This document shows, piece by piece, positions 23,294 through 31,058 of a DNA stretch of 39,499 bases (its first letter is position 1; every line of letters begins with the position of its first letter). The position numbers and the translations under genes are program-made. The stretch is from Microvirga sp. 3-52 (GTDB taxonomy: Bacteria; Pseudomonadota; Alphaproteobacteria; Rhizobiales; Beijerinckiaceae): positions 1 through 39,499 of the forward strand of contig NZ_JAHAMK010000017.1 of the NCBI RefSeq assembly GCF_018383585.1, written 5' to 3'. The notes below the pieces were generated by a model. That model worked only from the letters and a program-made list of their open reading frames with translations, did not search any database and was not told where the DNA came from.

Positions 23294-23357
23294 CGAAGTT
23301 TAGGGAGGAAACGCCCAAGAAGGGCAGCAACACTGCGACGCCAATCGCCGTGCTGCA
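23269..23357 (-). ncRNA. MmgR/suhB-like small RNA
   Basis: The minus strand shows, in order, a hairpin GCCC-TTCTT-GGGC (about 23324-23312), the single-stranded 10-mer TTTCCTCCCT, and a terminator hairpin GGCCGC-TTTTTA-GCGGCC (23293-23276) followed by six T. Hairpin, UUUCCUCCCU and GC-rich terminator is the arrangement I know for the alphaproteobacterial MmgR/suhB (alpha-r8) sRNAs, in which the 10-mer is invariant and, in Sinorhizobium meliloti, the RNA binds Hfq and limits polyhydroxybutyrate granule protein production. A promoter with exact 17-base spacing lies upstream. The start near 23357 is an estimate and would give a transcript of about 88 nt. The CCUCCC run is complementary to Shine-Dalgarno sites. 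Confidence 0.75.
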
Positions 23358-23363
23358 TTGCAA

Positions 23364-23392
23364 AATATAGTTCTTGCCTGAACCGTGGGCAA
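23364..23392 (-). promoter_or_regulatory. Sigma-70 promoter of the sRNA
   Basis: On the minus strand TTGCCC (23392-23387) is a -35 element, followed by a spacer of exactly 17 bases and TATATT (23369-23364) as the -10. Transcription would start about seven bases later, near 23357, giving an 88-nt RNA. Confidence 0.6.
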
Positions 23393-23400
23393 GCTCAAAT

Positions 23401-23422
23401 GGGCAGCATAGCTGCCCTTTTT
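23401..23422 (+). terminator. Plus-strand rho-independent terminator
   Basis: GGGCAGC (23401-23407), loop ATA, GCTGCCC (23411-23417), then TTTTT. It is a strong terminator in the plus direction. The closest plus-strand gene ends 300 bases earlier, so it ends either a long 3' region of that gene or an unrecognised transcript. It overlaps the region just upstream of the sRNA promoter. Confidence 0.75.
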
Positions 23423-23778
23423 CATGGCGGGTGTCGTGCGGTAGATGCATGACTCGTTGTAGCATTAGATCAACAATCGAGTGTTGGGCTTAGGTGTCTT
23501 CAGCACTCTCGTCTGATCTGAAGGAGATCAGGGGGTAGCCATCATGGGGGAAAGGCTGTATCGGACCTCCGCTACCAAACTTCCAAGACAAAATTGTACG
23601 AACTGTCTGCAGGGAGCTTGGGCTTGGGCCAAGCAGCGCTCCTGTCATGCTGCGATCGTAACTCTGCTCTTCCCGAGGGCTTTGCGAGAGTGGTCTCCTC
23701 TGGAACAGCCAAACTGCTGAAGAGGGGCTTCGTCTCTCCCATGCGAGCCCATGTATCCAGATCTTTTGAAGTCGCCGA

Positions 23779-25293
23779 TCAGGCTGCCGCATGCGGGAGT
23801 CGTCGCTGACCCGGTCCGATGCCGTCCTCGGGATTGCAAACGCAGTTTCGACCTGCCGCCTTGGCTCGGTAGAGCGCTCGGTCTGCAGCTTCGAGGACAG
23901 CGGAGCGTTCACTTCCGCGAGACGGCTGGACTGAAGCAACCCCGATGCTAGCCGTTACCACATGATAGGGGCTGCCTTCATGCGCGATTCCCATGCCGAC
24001 GATGGTCTGGCGAATGTTCTCGGCAATCAGCTGGGCGCCGGCAAGATCCGTCTCCGGTAATACGACGGCAAACTCCTCGCCGCCATAACGGGCTGCAATA
24101 TCACGCGGGCGGCGGATATTCGTGTCGAGCGTACTGGCGATCGCGCAAAGGACCTCATCGCCTCGTCCGTGTCCATAACGATCGTTGAAGCTCTTGAAGT
24201 AGTCGGCATCGACAAAAAGCAGTGACAGCACCGAACCGGAACGAATGGCCTGACGCCACTCCCGTTCGAAGGTTTCGCGGAAAGCCCGCCGGTTCGGCAG
24301 GCCCGTCAGATCATCGGTGCGCGCGATGCGCCGGAGCTTGGTCTCCGCCCTCGTGCGGCGTCTCAATTCACGCTGAAACAGGATCGTCAGTCCGACGACC
24401 GCACAGCACAGGATCAATGTCGCGAGACTTAGAACGAGAGCCTTTCGCTGCCAAGCGGAGAAGATCTCGTCGACGGAGAGCGCAACAGTGAGAACGAGAG
24501 GATACTTGTCGAACCGCTCGAAGGAGATGATTCGTCGAACGCCGTCGATGGGTGAGACTGAGTCGAACGTCCCGGATTGCCCCTGCAGGAGCCGCTGCAC
24601 ATGCGGAGAGCTACCCAGATCCTGATCGATCTGGCTCTCGTCATATGGGTAGCGTGTCAGCAGGACGCCGTCGTTACGGAAGAGATTGATTGCTCCGTGC
24701 TGACCAAGACTTAGATTGTCGAACAATTGATTGATGGTCGTCAGGGGCACTGATCCCATGACGACGCCTGCAAAGCGTCCAGCTGGATCCAAAAGCCTGC
24801 GGCTGATTCCGATGCTGAGGTCGCCGTGCCGCGTTCTGCTCGCAAAGGGACGGCTGACATACAGGCCGATGTGATTGTTCTGCTTGTGAGCAATGAAGTA
24901 TTCGCGATCGGCAACATTGAGAGACCGCGAGGCGATGACAGGCCCGGCATCGGCGATGAGATTGCCGGCCTCGTCCACGAGCAGCAACGCTCCCAGAAAG
25001 GAGGCCGAAACTGCACGGTCAAAGAGCATCCGGTATTGAAGGTCGGGAGGAAGCTGTTGAACGCTGAGATATCTCAGCCCCTCCATCGCCCCCTTCAGCG
25101 AGAGATCCAAACGTTCGAGTTTTCCGTCGAGGTCACGGGCGATGGTGGTGAGCACATTCCGCGAGGACTTTTCGGCCTCCTGCCATGTGTTCTGGCGATC
25201 CATCCACAACGTGTGTGCTGAGATCCCGAGAATGCCCAGGGCGATCACGCCTGCAATCAGGTGTAAGTAGACTTCTGAGAACAGACGTTTCAT
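23779..25293 (-). CDS. Membrane diguanylate cyclase with Cache sensor domain
   Basis: 504 residues from the ATG at 25293; a GTG four codons earlier is also possible. Residues 6-26 form the first membrane segment and about 277-300 the second. Between them lies a periplasmic dCache-type sensor domain (ALLLVDEAGNLIADAGPVIA, NHIGLYVSRPF, then FAGVVMGSVPLTTINQLFDN), the common fold for small-ligand sensing. The GGDEF domain begins ARTDDLTGLPNRRAF and has the intact active site GGEEF (about 404-408), with the inhibitory I-site RPRD five residues before it. It should make c-di-GMP with product inhibition. There is no EAL domain. The C-terminal tail is short. The gene is monocistronic. Confidence 0.92.
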   Translation of the reverse strand: MKRLFSEVYLHLIAGVIALGILGISAHTLWMDRQNTWQEAEKSSRNVLTTIARDLDGKLERLDLSLKGAMEGLRYLSVQQLPPDLQYRMLFDRAVSASFLGALLLVDEAGNLIADAGPVIASRSLNVADREYFIAHKQNNHIGLYVSRPFASRTRHGDLSIGISRRLLDPAGRFAGVVMGSVPLTTINQLFDNLSLGQHGAINLFRNDGVLLTRYPYDESQIDQDLGSSPHVQRLLQGQSGTFDSVSPIDGVRRIISFERFDKYPLVLTVALSVDEIFSAWQRKALVLSLATLILCCAVVGLTILFQRELRRRTRAETKLRRIARTDDLTGLPNRRAFRETFEREWRQAIRSGSVLSLLFVDADYFKSFNDRYGHGRGDEVLCAIASTLDTNIRRPRDIAARYGGEEFAVVLPETDLAGAQLIAENIRQTIVGMGIAHEGSPYHVVTASIGVASVQPSRGSERSAVLEAADRALYRAKAAGRNCVCNPEDGIGPGQRRLPHAAA

Positions 25294-25305
25294 TTGAGGC
25301 TGCAC

Positions 25306-25628
25306 AACTCACTACAGAATATATTCTATAGGCGATCCTAATAGATTGTTACAACCGTGCTATGGGTGAGACTATTGAATAGGATGTTTGCCTGTCGAGT
25401 TCGACCAATGAGCTTCACAATTGAGCATTTTCCTAGGATATTGTTACGGATAGTTCTTTGAGTGATCGGCATTGGTCAAGTTCGAGGATCATGCGGCCCT
25501 TTTCGAAACTCTCGGGGATCGGTCCCAAGTGGATTGGTCGCCGCGTGGTTGAGCCGCTCTGATTGACCAAGAAACATCGGACGCAGTCGACTAGGGACTC
25601 GACCGCGTCTGATCATTCTTGTCGCTTG
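25306..25628. other. Intergenic region between terC and the diguanylate cyclase gene
   Basis: It holds no protein gene. The first 130 bases are AT-rich and probably carry the promoter of the diguanylate cyclase. The hairpin at 25580-25609 is described separately. Confidence 0.6.
25580..25609 (-). terminator. Probable terminator of terC
   Basis: Two stacked five-pair stems (GACGC/GCGTC and GTCGA/TCGAC) separated by one mismatch, with an 8-base loop, lie 20 bases after the terC stop. On the minus strand CGATGTTTCTT follows, which is only a weak T-tract. Confidence 0.5.
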
Positions 25629-26360
25629 TCATGGCTTCCGGGCGCGCCGCGAGAGCATGTTTAATGCCTCGATCAAGGCCGAGAAAGCCATCGCCGCGTA
25701 GATGTAGCCCTTCGGGACGTGAGCTCCGAAGCCCTCTGCAATCAGCACCATGCCGATCATGAGCAGGAAGCCCAGGGCGAGCATAACTACGGTCGGATTG
25801 GCCTGGATGAAGCGGGCGAGGGGGTCGGCGGCCAGCAGCATGACAGTCACGGCGGCGACGACGGCGACGACCATGATCGGTACATGATCTGTCATGCCGA
25901 CGGCGGTAATGATGCTGTCGATGGAAAAGACGAGATCCAAGAGCAGGATCTGCACGATCGCTGAGGAGAAGCTCATCTGAACCTTTGCACCTTCGAAGAG
26001 GTCAGGTCCGGGATCGGGATCCACATTGTGATGGATCTCCTTGGTGGCCTTCCAGACGAGGAACAGACCGCCGGCAACCAGGATCAGGTCCCGCCAGGAG
26101 AAACCGTGGCCGAAGGCTGTGAAGAGAGGCTCCGTGAGCTGGACGATGATCGCGATGGTTCCAAGCAGGCCCAGGCGGAGAACAAGGGCGAGGCCGATGC
26201 CGATGCGCCGGGCTGTTGTCTGCTGATCGGCAGGCAGCTTGTTGGTCAGGATCGAGATGAAGATGAGGTTGTCGATCCCTAGCACGACCTCCATGACCAT
26301 AAGCGTCGCCAAGGCAGCCCAAGCTGCCGGATCCGCGGCCAATGCAAAAATATAGTCCAT
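25629..26360 (-). CDS. TerC family integral membrane protein
   Basis: 243 residues, ATG at 26360. Seven or so hydrophobic segments are visible ([118 protein letters not shown]). The acidic motifs GIDN (near 30) and SIDS (near 146) inside the membrane are the metal-binding hallmarks of the TerC/YgdQ group, some of which export manganese during secretion. The length fits the short type without CBS domains. I looked upstream for a yybP-ykoY manganese riboswitch and do not see one. It is monocistronic. Confidence 0.88.
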   Translation of the reverse strand: MDYIFALAADPAAWAALATLMVMEVVLGIDNLIFISILTNKLPADQQTTARRIGIGLALVLRLGLLGTIAIIVQLTEPLFTAFGHGFSWRDLILVAGGLFLVWKATKEIHHNVDPDPGPDLFEGAKVQMSFSSAIVQILLLDLVFSIDSIITAVGMTDHVPIMVVAVVAAVTVMLLAADPLARFIQANPTVVMLALGFLLMIGMVLIAEGFGAHVPKGYIYAAMAFSALIEALNMLSRRARKP

Positions 26361-26666
26361 GAAGCCCTTGCTGTCGTATCATGCCCTTATTTCGGTTATT
26401 GTCGAGCTTGCGCAAGGGGTTGGGCCGGGGATTCCGCTGCACTTTGCCGATTTCACAATCGGATGATCTCGATGTCGGGAGCGTTGAAGTGGGAGTTCCT
26501 GTGCCCACTTGATCCAAGGATGAGCGTTGGCGTCGCTTCCCTGTGAGCCGGGCGAAATAAAGTTTGGTATCAGAGCCTTGGATCCTGTGCTGCGTGCGGC
26601 GTCAGCGCTGTGGAACCGCCCGCGGCAGGACAAGCGTTCTCTCATGGAATGATCTGGAGGCATGTC
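26361..26666. other. Divergent region between terC and the 203-residue secreted protein
   Basis: No gene is seen. On the plus strand GGAAC (26612-26616) is followed after 18 bases by CGTT (26635-26638). This is one base longer than the EcfG consensus spacing, so it is only a near match. It would start transcription about 20 bases before the next gene. Confidence 0.4.
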
Positions 26667-27275
26667 ATGGCAGGAATTTCAGGACGGTGGCTAGTGACTG
26701 CCTCGCTTGTGGGAATGCTGGGAGGACCATTGACGGCTCTTGCCCAAGCTGAGCGGCCATGGGTCGACCCTCCGTCTGAGGCGGAAACCAGGACGCAGGC
26801 GCCAGTGTCAACGCCGCCGTCGCCTCCCGCGACGCCTCCCCAAGCTGCGCTTCCCAACTCTGCGACCCCTCCCTCTCCATCACCCACCGAATCTGCTGCA
26901 AGCGCGGCATCTCCGCCGACCGTTGCGGCTTCGCCGCGCAAGACTGCAGCCGAGAGCCAAGCCAAGCAAAAGGCAGCGACTGTACGGAAGGCACGCGCTC
27001 GCTCACAGCAGGCCACCTCATCGCGCCGCAGCCAGAGACAGGATGGGCAAGTCGCGCGCCGGCGTGTAACCAGGACGCAGGTGTCTCAGGCAGAATCCCG
27101 TCGTGCGTTTGAGCGTCGCGCGCGGGTCACACGCTACGGATCCATGCAGGAGGGCTTGGACGCAGGACTTCAGGTTATGAGGTTGCGAACCATTCAACTC
27201 CCGGACGGTCGTCGCATCGACGTTCTGACACGTCCCGATCAGGATATCGCATCGGGACTGCCGGACGGCTACTGA
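26667..27275 (+). CDS. Secreted Pro/Ala-rich hypothetical protein
   Basis: 202 residues from the ATG at 26667 (MAGISGRWLVTASLVGMLGG), selected because GGAGG lies six bases upstream. Residues 1-27 form a signal peptide ending in ALAQ. The next 60 residues are a Pro/Ser/Ala/Thr-rich low-complexity linker (STPPSPPATPPQAALPNSAT). A strongly basic segment (AAESQAKQKAATVRKARARS) follows. The last 60 residues (YGSMQEGLDAGLQVMRLRTI, then QLPDGRRIDVLTRPDQD) look folded. The architecture suggests a periplasmic protein that spans or contacts the cell wall. The family is not recognised. Confidence 0.65.
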   Translation: MAGISGRWLVTASLVGMLGGPLTALAQAERPWVDPPSEAETRTQAPVSTPPSPPATPPQAALPNSATPPSPSPTESAASAASPPTVAASPRKTAAESQAKQKAATVRKARARSQQATSSRRSQRQDGQVARRRVTRTQVSQAESRRAFERRARVTRYGSMQEGLDAGLQVMRLRTIQLPDGRRIDVLTRPDQDIASGLPDGY

Positions 27276-27283
27276 TCTGTCGA

Positions 27284-27321
27284 TTCGGGTTTTAGCGGAA
27301 AGCTATGCGGCCTAACCCGAA
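27284..27321. terminator. Possible bidirectional terminator hairpin
   Basis: TTCGGGTT (27284-27291) pairs with AACCCGAA (27314-27321), eight pairs with a 22-base loop, between convergent genes. There is no clear T-tract, so it is tentative. Confidence 0.35.
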
Positions 27322-27386
27322 CGGGTTCAACACAGGCATCAATTGGCGTGCTGGCTAATAGTTTGGATAAGTTCAGTAGCAACCTG

Positions 27387-27959
27387 TTAAAATTGCCCTG
27401 CAACCTCTTCCGCACGACGACGTATATCGAACCAAAGACGTCGCTCCCGCTGTGCATCAGCAAGGGCGCGATGTGCAGTAGCACCCAGTTCATCATCGCT
27501 GCGTTGCGCCTGCGCGAGAATATCCTGCATGAGCGTGCGATGAAGATCAGCCGGGACTTGAGCAGTTCGCAGCACGTCACGCATTACTCGCTTATGAGCC
27601 ATTTCAGTGTCCTCAAGACGCAGGGCATGCCGTGGTAATCCTGCCGCCCGCAGGAGCTTGCTCAGCCACTTTCCATCCCATGATGGGGCTGTCGCGTAAA
27701 GGGAGCGCCCCGTCAGAACCGACACCATTCGTTGAGCGACATCTTCGAGCGACCTTCCTTCCGATTTCAACTGCTCTCTGGAAATGCCATGAATTCTCCC
27801 CGCTTTGGCATCCCAGTCAGTCCAAGACTCGGCGGGTCTGATGAGATGGCTCTCCTCCTCGCCACTGGCAAAGGCCCAGGCGACCTCAATGGGATAGCTC
27901 TGTTTGCCAAGGGAAGACGCCTCAAAATCGAGGAACACGATATTCGTCAGGCAAGTCAT
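27387..27959 (-). CDS. DEDDh 3'-5' exonuclease (RNase T/DnaQ-like)
   Basis: 190 residues, ATG at 27959. The motifs of DEDDh exonucleases are all present: Exo I FLDFEASSL with D11 and E13, a middle motif ending SWDGKWL with D95, and Exo III HRALADAQRE with H163 and D168. GRIHGISREQL (55-65) is the usual segment after Exo I. Such enzymes trim RNA or DNA 3' ends. The length is close to the domain alone, so it is a stand-alone nuclease rather than a polymerase subunit. It is not linked to another repair gene here. The target is unknown. Confidence 0.85.
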   Translation of the reverse strand: MTCLTNIVFLDFEASSLGKQSYPIEVAWAFASGEEESHLIRPAESWTDWDAKAGRIHGISREQLKSEGRSLEDVAQRMVSVLTGRSLYATAPSWDGKWLSKLLRAAGLPRHALRLEDTEMAHKRVMRDVLRTAQVPADLHRTLMQDILAQAQRSDDELGATAHRALADAQRERRLWFDIRRRAEEVAGQF

Positions 27960-28271
27960 CGCGGATCAACTCACACATGTCGGCGCTGCAGACCACGGAT
28001 AGACGGTGTCACGATCCAAAAAGGTACAGGACCATCCTCCAACGCGGCGCGTCGGCGGGCGCTCGGGCTTGGCAGGAGTACCTTCCACGGTATGGGTTAT
28101 ATGGCTGTCATCGACATTGGCAGCTTCGAAGCCCCAGCAGCATCCGGCATCAGCACGGGATGTGCCTGATCCGGTCTCACATTGTCCATTCCATCTCCAT
28201 CGCGCAGAGATGAAGAGGCTGTACGACGGATTCTTAGGACGGTTCAGGACAGCCCCGGTTACGTGGACTCG
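27960..28271. other. Intergenic region without recognisable content
   Basis: About 310 bases between two minus-strand genes. Short frames only, no hairpin followed by a T-run, and no repeat seen. Confidence 0.5.
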
Positions 28272-28754
28272 TTAGCGCGCATTGGCGGATGCAAAGCCCG
28301 TGGAGGCAGAGATTGAACCGGTTGCTACAGGATCGCTAACCCCTGTTCTGAGAGCGTGCAACAGGCCTTTTCGTTTGGCTTCGTAATAGTAGCCCCCGGC
28401 GTATAGCGCGACAGCGCGATCCGGATTTCCGCCTGCGACCCTGTATGCGTTCGCCAGATAGGGGACTGCATAAGTCAGATTGGTGTTGGCATCGAGCAGC
28501 CCGGAGACCGTTCCTCTGTAGCCCATGCCACGCGCAGTGGCATAGCGGATCTGCATGAGGCCGAGGTTGCCTCTGCTGGAGGCGCGTGGATTATAGCCGC
28601 TTTCACGCCTGATAATCCGATGCACCAGTGTCTCAGGGACACCGTGCACCTTCGCGTGTTGGGAAACAAGCGCATCGATTTGGGCGCGCTCGGATGCCGT
28701 TGCAGGCAGCGTGCACGCGATCGCCACACACGCGAGAGCAAGACGAGAAATCAT
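28272..28754 (-). CDS. Lytic transglycosylase (SLT domain)
   Basis: 160 residues, ATG at 28754. Residues 1-20 are a signal peptide (ALACVAIACTLPATAS). The SLT fold follows: VPETLVHRIIRRESGYNPRA with the catalytic Glu51, SSRGNLGLMQIRYATARGMG (the GLMQI motif), NLTYAVPYLANAYRVAGGNP and AVALYAGGYYYEAKRKG. It cleaves peptidoglycan, giving 1,6-anhydro-muramic ends. It is a short enzyme of about 140 mature residues, like the pilT/virB1-type family members, and no secretion system lies nearby. It is probably involved in cell-wall turnover. Confidence 0.9.
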   Translation of the reverse strand: MISRLALACVAIACTLPATASERAQIDALVSQHAKVHGVPETLVHRIIRRESGYNPRASSRGNLGLMQIRYATARGMGYRGTVSGLLDANTNLTYAVPYLANAYRVAGGNPDRAVALYAGGYYYEAKRKGLLHALRTGVSDPVATGSISASTGFASANAR

Positions 28755-29745
28755 GAAGGTCCCCTTGTTTGAGGAGATTTGTCATGACCAATCGTGGCAA
28801 TTGGACGTCAGCTTGACCGTAAGAGTTTCGCGAGGCAGGGCAAATCCAAGTTATATCGCTTGGTCGTCGTCCGTTGTAATCCGCTTCGGACGTTTAGCTG
28901 TTCGGCAGATGCTTTGATCACACTGCCCTTCTGCGTCATCCCTGTCGTCTCCTCCAAAGAGGTAGGGTGGCAATCCTATTTCGATGTCGTTGAAGCTCAA
29001 GACGCTCACGATTCCCGGGGAGCTTTGGAAGGTCACTATTGCTGACTTACTCGCGTCAGCCACTTTCGCGAAAGCAGGTGATGAGATCACCGTATGATTG
29101 GCGTCCCGAATCTATCGCTTGAAGTATTTTGTACGACCTCAGCCTTGCCATGACCCTCGGCTTCGGCACGGACGTGAATATACGTGCGCCACAGACTTGG
29201 CTGAGGACGGCCGAAGGAACTGCCAGGAAGTGAGATTTAAGCAGCTGTGTCTGCATTCCAGGATACATGGCAGCGCTCATATTCGATGTGTAGGAGAGGC
29301 AAGTTCGGAGTCTTCTTTGTGGGTGGGGCAAGAGCTTTCGTTATGCCGGTCACGGCATCGGCGCTCGCGTATCCAGGAAATCGGTTGTCGCAGAGATATG
29401 CGCGTTGCAGCAATGCGCGACGTATGATCGCCATGATAGAGCGTGCCGCAGGAGCATCGGCGAGGCAGATATTCAACTGCGAGCGAAGCAAGGTTTGGAA
29501 CGGTTCAGCTTGATTCCGATCAGGTATCGGCGGCTATGCTTGCTGAAGAGCTGTGTAACTTAGTTTCTATGAGTCTATAGTGATTGCTCCGATTGCTTGC
29601 GCCAATGTGCGCTGAAGATGGGCTATCCTTTGTGAGGCATGAATTTCTACCTCCTAAGCATAATTAGATACCCCTTTATTAAGGATGGATAACAAACCGT
29701 TAATTTGTACAATTCGAGGTAACCTCTGCGGAAAGGCTCCCTCGC
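28755..29745. other. Gene-poor stretch of about 1 kb
   Basis: No frame has clear coding character over the full length. A 37-codon frame at 28984-29097 (MSLKLKTLTIPGELWKVTIA, then DLLASATFAKAGDEITV) reads like a small protein but lacks a good ribosome binding site. A second frame at about 29145-29230 (LYDLSLAMTLGFGTDVNIRA) is possibly a relic. The end of the stretch (29560-29740) is AT-rich and holds the regulator promoter. It is probably a graveyard of decayed genes. Confidence 0.4.
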
Positions 29746-30516
29746 ATGTCACACCTTCTGCCAGTCACCACGATCTTAGGCTGCAAGAATTCGATGCTGC
29801 GCGAGGGCTTGAGGCATATCCTCTCAAGCACCCGGTTCCGATTGCACCCGGAAAACTTGACGCGCGGGGAGATCACACTCGATCAGGCGGATCATGAAGG
29901 CTCTCTTCTCTTCATCCTTGATGCGAATCTTTATCCATCCGGACTGGCTGAGGGAGTTTGGTCGTTGAAGCAGCAACATGCGCAAGCCCGTGTTGTCGTG
30001 CTGTCTGACAGCTTCAACCTCGATGGCATGAAAGCTGCCTTCCAATCTGGAGCAGACGGATATTGCCTTGCGACAACAGGATGTGAGGCTCTGATCAAAT
30101 ATCTAGACCTCGTGATGCTTGGCGAAGTCGTCTTCCCGTCTGCAGCCTTCCTGGCGGCAATTTCGACCAACGTGGACGAGTTGGATCTCTTAAAGGAGGC
30201 ACCTGCCAGCAAGGTATCCTCGCTGCAGGTTGCTCATCCATCGGAAGGTCACGACTCTCCTATTCGGACTTTGTCGAGCAGAGAGGCAGAGATTCTGCAA
30301 TGCCTGATGCAAGGGGCCCCGAACAAGGTTATCGCACGCAAACTGGATGTCGCCGAAGCAACTGTGAAAGTTCATATCAAGGCTATTCTCCGCAAGATCC
30401 GTGTTGCGAACCGGACGCAGGCTGCTATGTGGGCCGTGAACCATCTGTCCTCAAATTCTGCAGATACGTCTTGGATCCAGTCGGGCGAAAGATCGGCCAC
30501 GCAAGGACTTCGCTGA
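29746..30516 (+). CDS. LuxR/NarL-type regulator with degenerate receiver, paralogue 2
   Basis: 256 residues, ATG at 29746. The receiver-like part (residues 1-145) lacks the first acidic pair (TILGCKNSML where an acidic pair is expected) and the conserved Lys (GADGYCLATT), although a possible phosphorylation Asp remains (FILDANL). The LuxR HTH is intact: LSSREAEILQCLMQGAPNKV, then IARKLDVAEATVKVHIKAIL. It is closely related to the genes at 16110 and 31059. It has no cognate kinase next to it. The receiver presumably dimerises or binds a partner instead of being phosphorylated. ATTAA-N17-TTAAT lies upstream at 29678-29704, a possible operator. Confidence 0.85.
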   Translation: MSHLLPVTTILGCKNSMLREGLRHILSSTRFRLHPENLTRGEITLDQADHEGSLLFILDANLYPSGLAEGVWSLKQQHAQARVVVLSDSFNLDGMKAAFQSGADGYCLATTGCEALIKYLDLVMLGEVVFPSAAFLAAISTNVDELDLLKEAPASKVSSLQVAHPSEGHDSPIRTLSSREAEILQCLMQGAPNKVIARKLDVAEATVKVHIKAILRKIRVANRTQAAMWAVNHLSSNSADTSWIQSGERSATQGLR

Positions 30517-31058
30517 CGCGCTTCGTTGCTGCCGGCGTTCAATGGTGCGGCTTCGCCCGAATGGCGTGATCTCGCGTTCCTCTGTGCCCTGTAGAGCGCG
30601 GATGATAGAGGGCACAGGGCGTTCAATTGAGGTACGTCCTTGAATTCTCCGGTCGTGCAGGACACGCCGTCTGAAGCTAGAAAGCTCACCGAATTTCCGC
30701 ATCTAATCAGTCCGCTCGGGCAGGCCGTCGATTTATTCCTGTCCCTCGTCTGCTTCTGATTTGCATGAGTAAAAAGAAATAGCTGCTCAACGATCTTTCA
30801 ATCTGCTTCCCTCGGGATGAATGGTTTTGAGAGATACCGTTGATGCACAGGGCGTTGCCTATCCACATATTTGACTATTTGCAAAGGGCAGCAAGATGAC
30901 TATGTAGTTGCTACTTTATATCATAGAAATACCTTTTGATTAAAGATTGTTAAAAGGATTTGAATGGGTAATGATTGTCTCAGATGAGATTATAAGCTAA
31001 AGATCTTTGGAGTATTTTATCGTTTCCTTACCGAATCAAGACCAGAAAGGCATCTGCG
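30517..31058. other. Intergenic region between two LuxR-type genes
   Basis: It holds no gene. CTGTGCCCT (30582-30590) and AGGGCACAG (30609-30617) form a nine-pair inverted repeat with an 18-base loop and no T-run. CCTTTT-N14-AAAAGG at 30932-30957 lies in an AT-rich promoter region upstream of the third regulator. Confidence 0.55.

Larger units (their letters stand above)
23099..23778. other. 680-base stretch holding an sRNA and two terminators, otherwise empty
   Basis: No protein gene is convincing here. The part 23269-23392 holds the minus-strand sRNA and its promoter, and 23401-23422 a plus-strand terminator. Downstream of the diguanylate cyclase (23480-23780) the minus strand has only short frames with no recognised family. 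Confidence 0.6.

Noticed and set aside
26361..26560. Possible yybP-ykoY manganese riboswitch upstream of terC
   Set aside because: The conserved loop motifs of that riboswitch are not seen in the leader on the minus strand.
29145..29230. Peptide LYDLSLAMTLGFGTDVNIRA followed by PQTWL, faintly like the end of a HigA antitoxin
   Set aside because: The match is a few residues only, there is no helix-turn-helix upstream and no toxin gene next to it.
30582..30617. Nine-pair inverted repeat after LuxR-type gene 2 as a terminator
   Set aside because: The loop is 18 bases long and no T-run follows on either strand, so I list it only as an inverted repeat.
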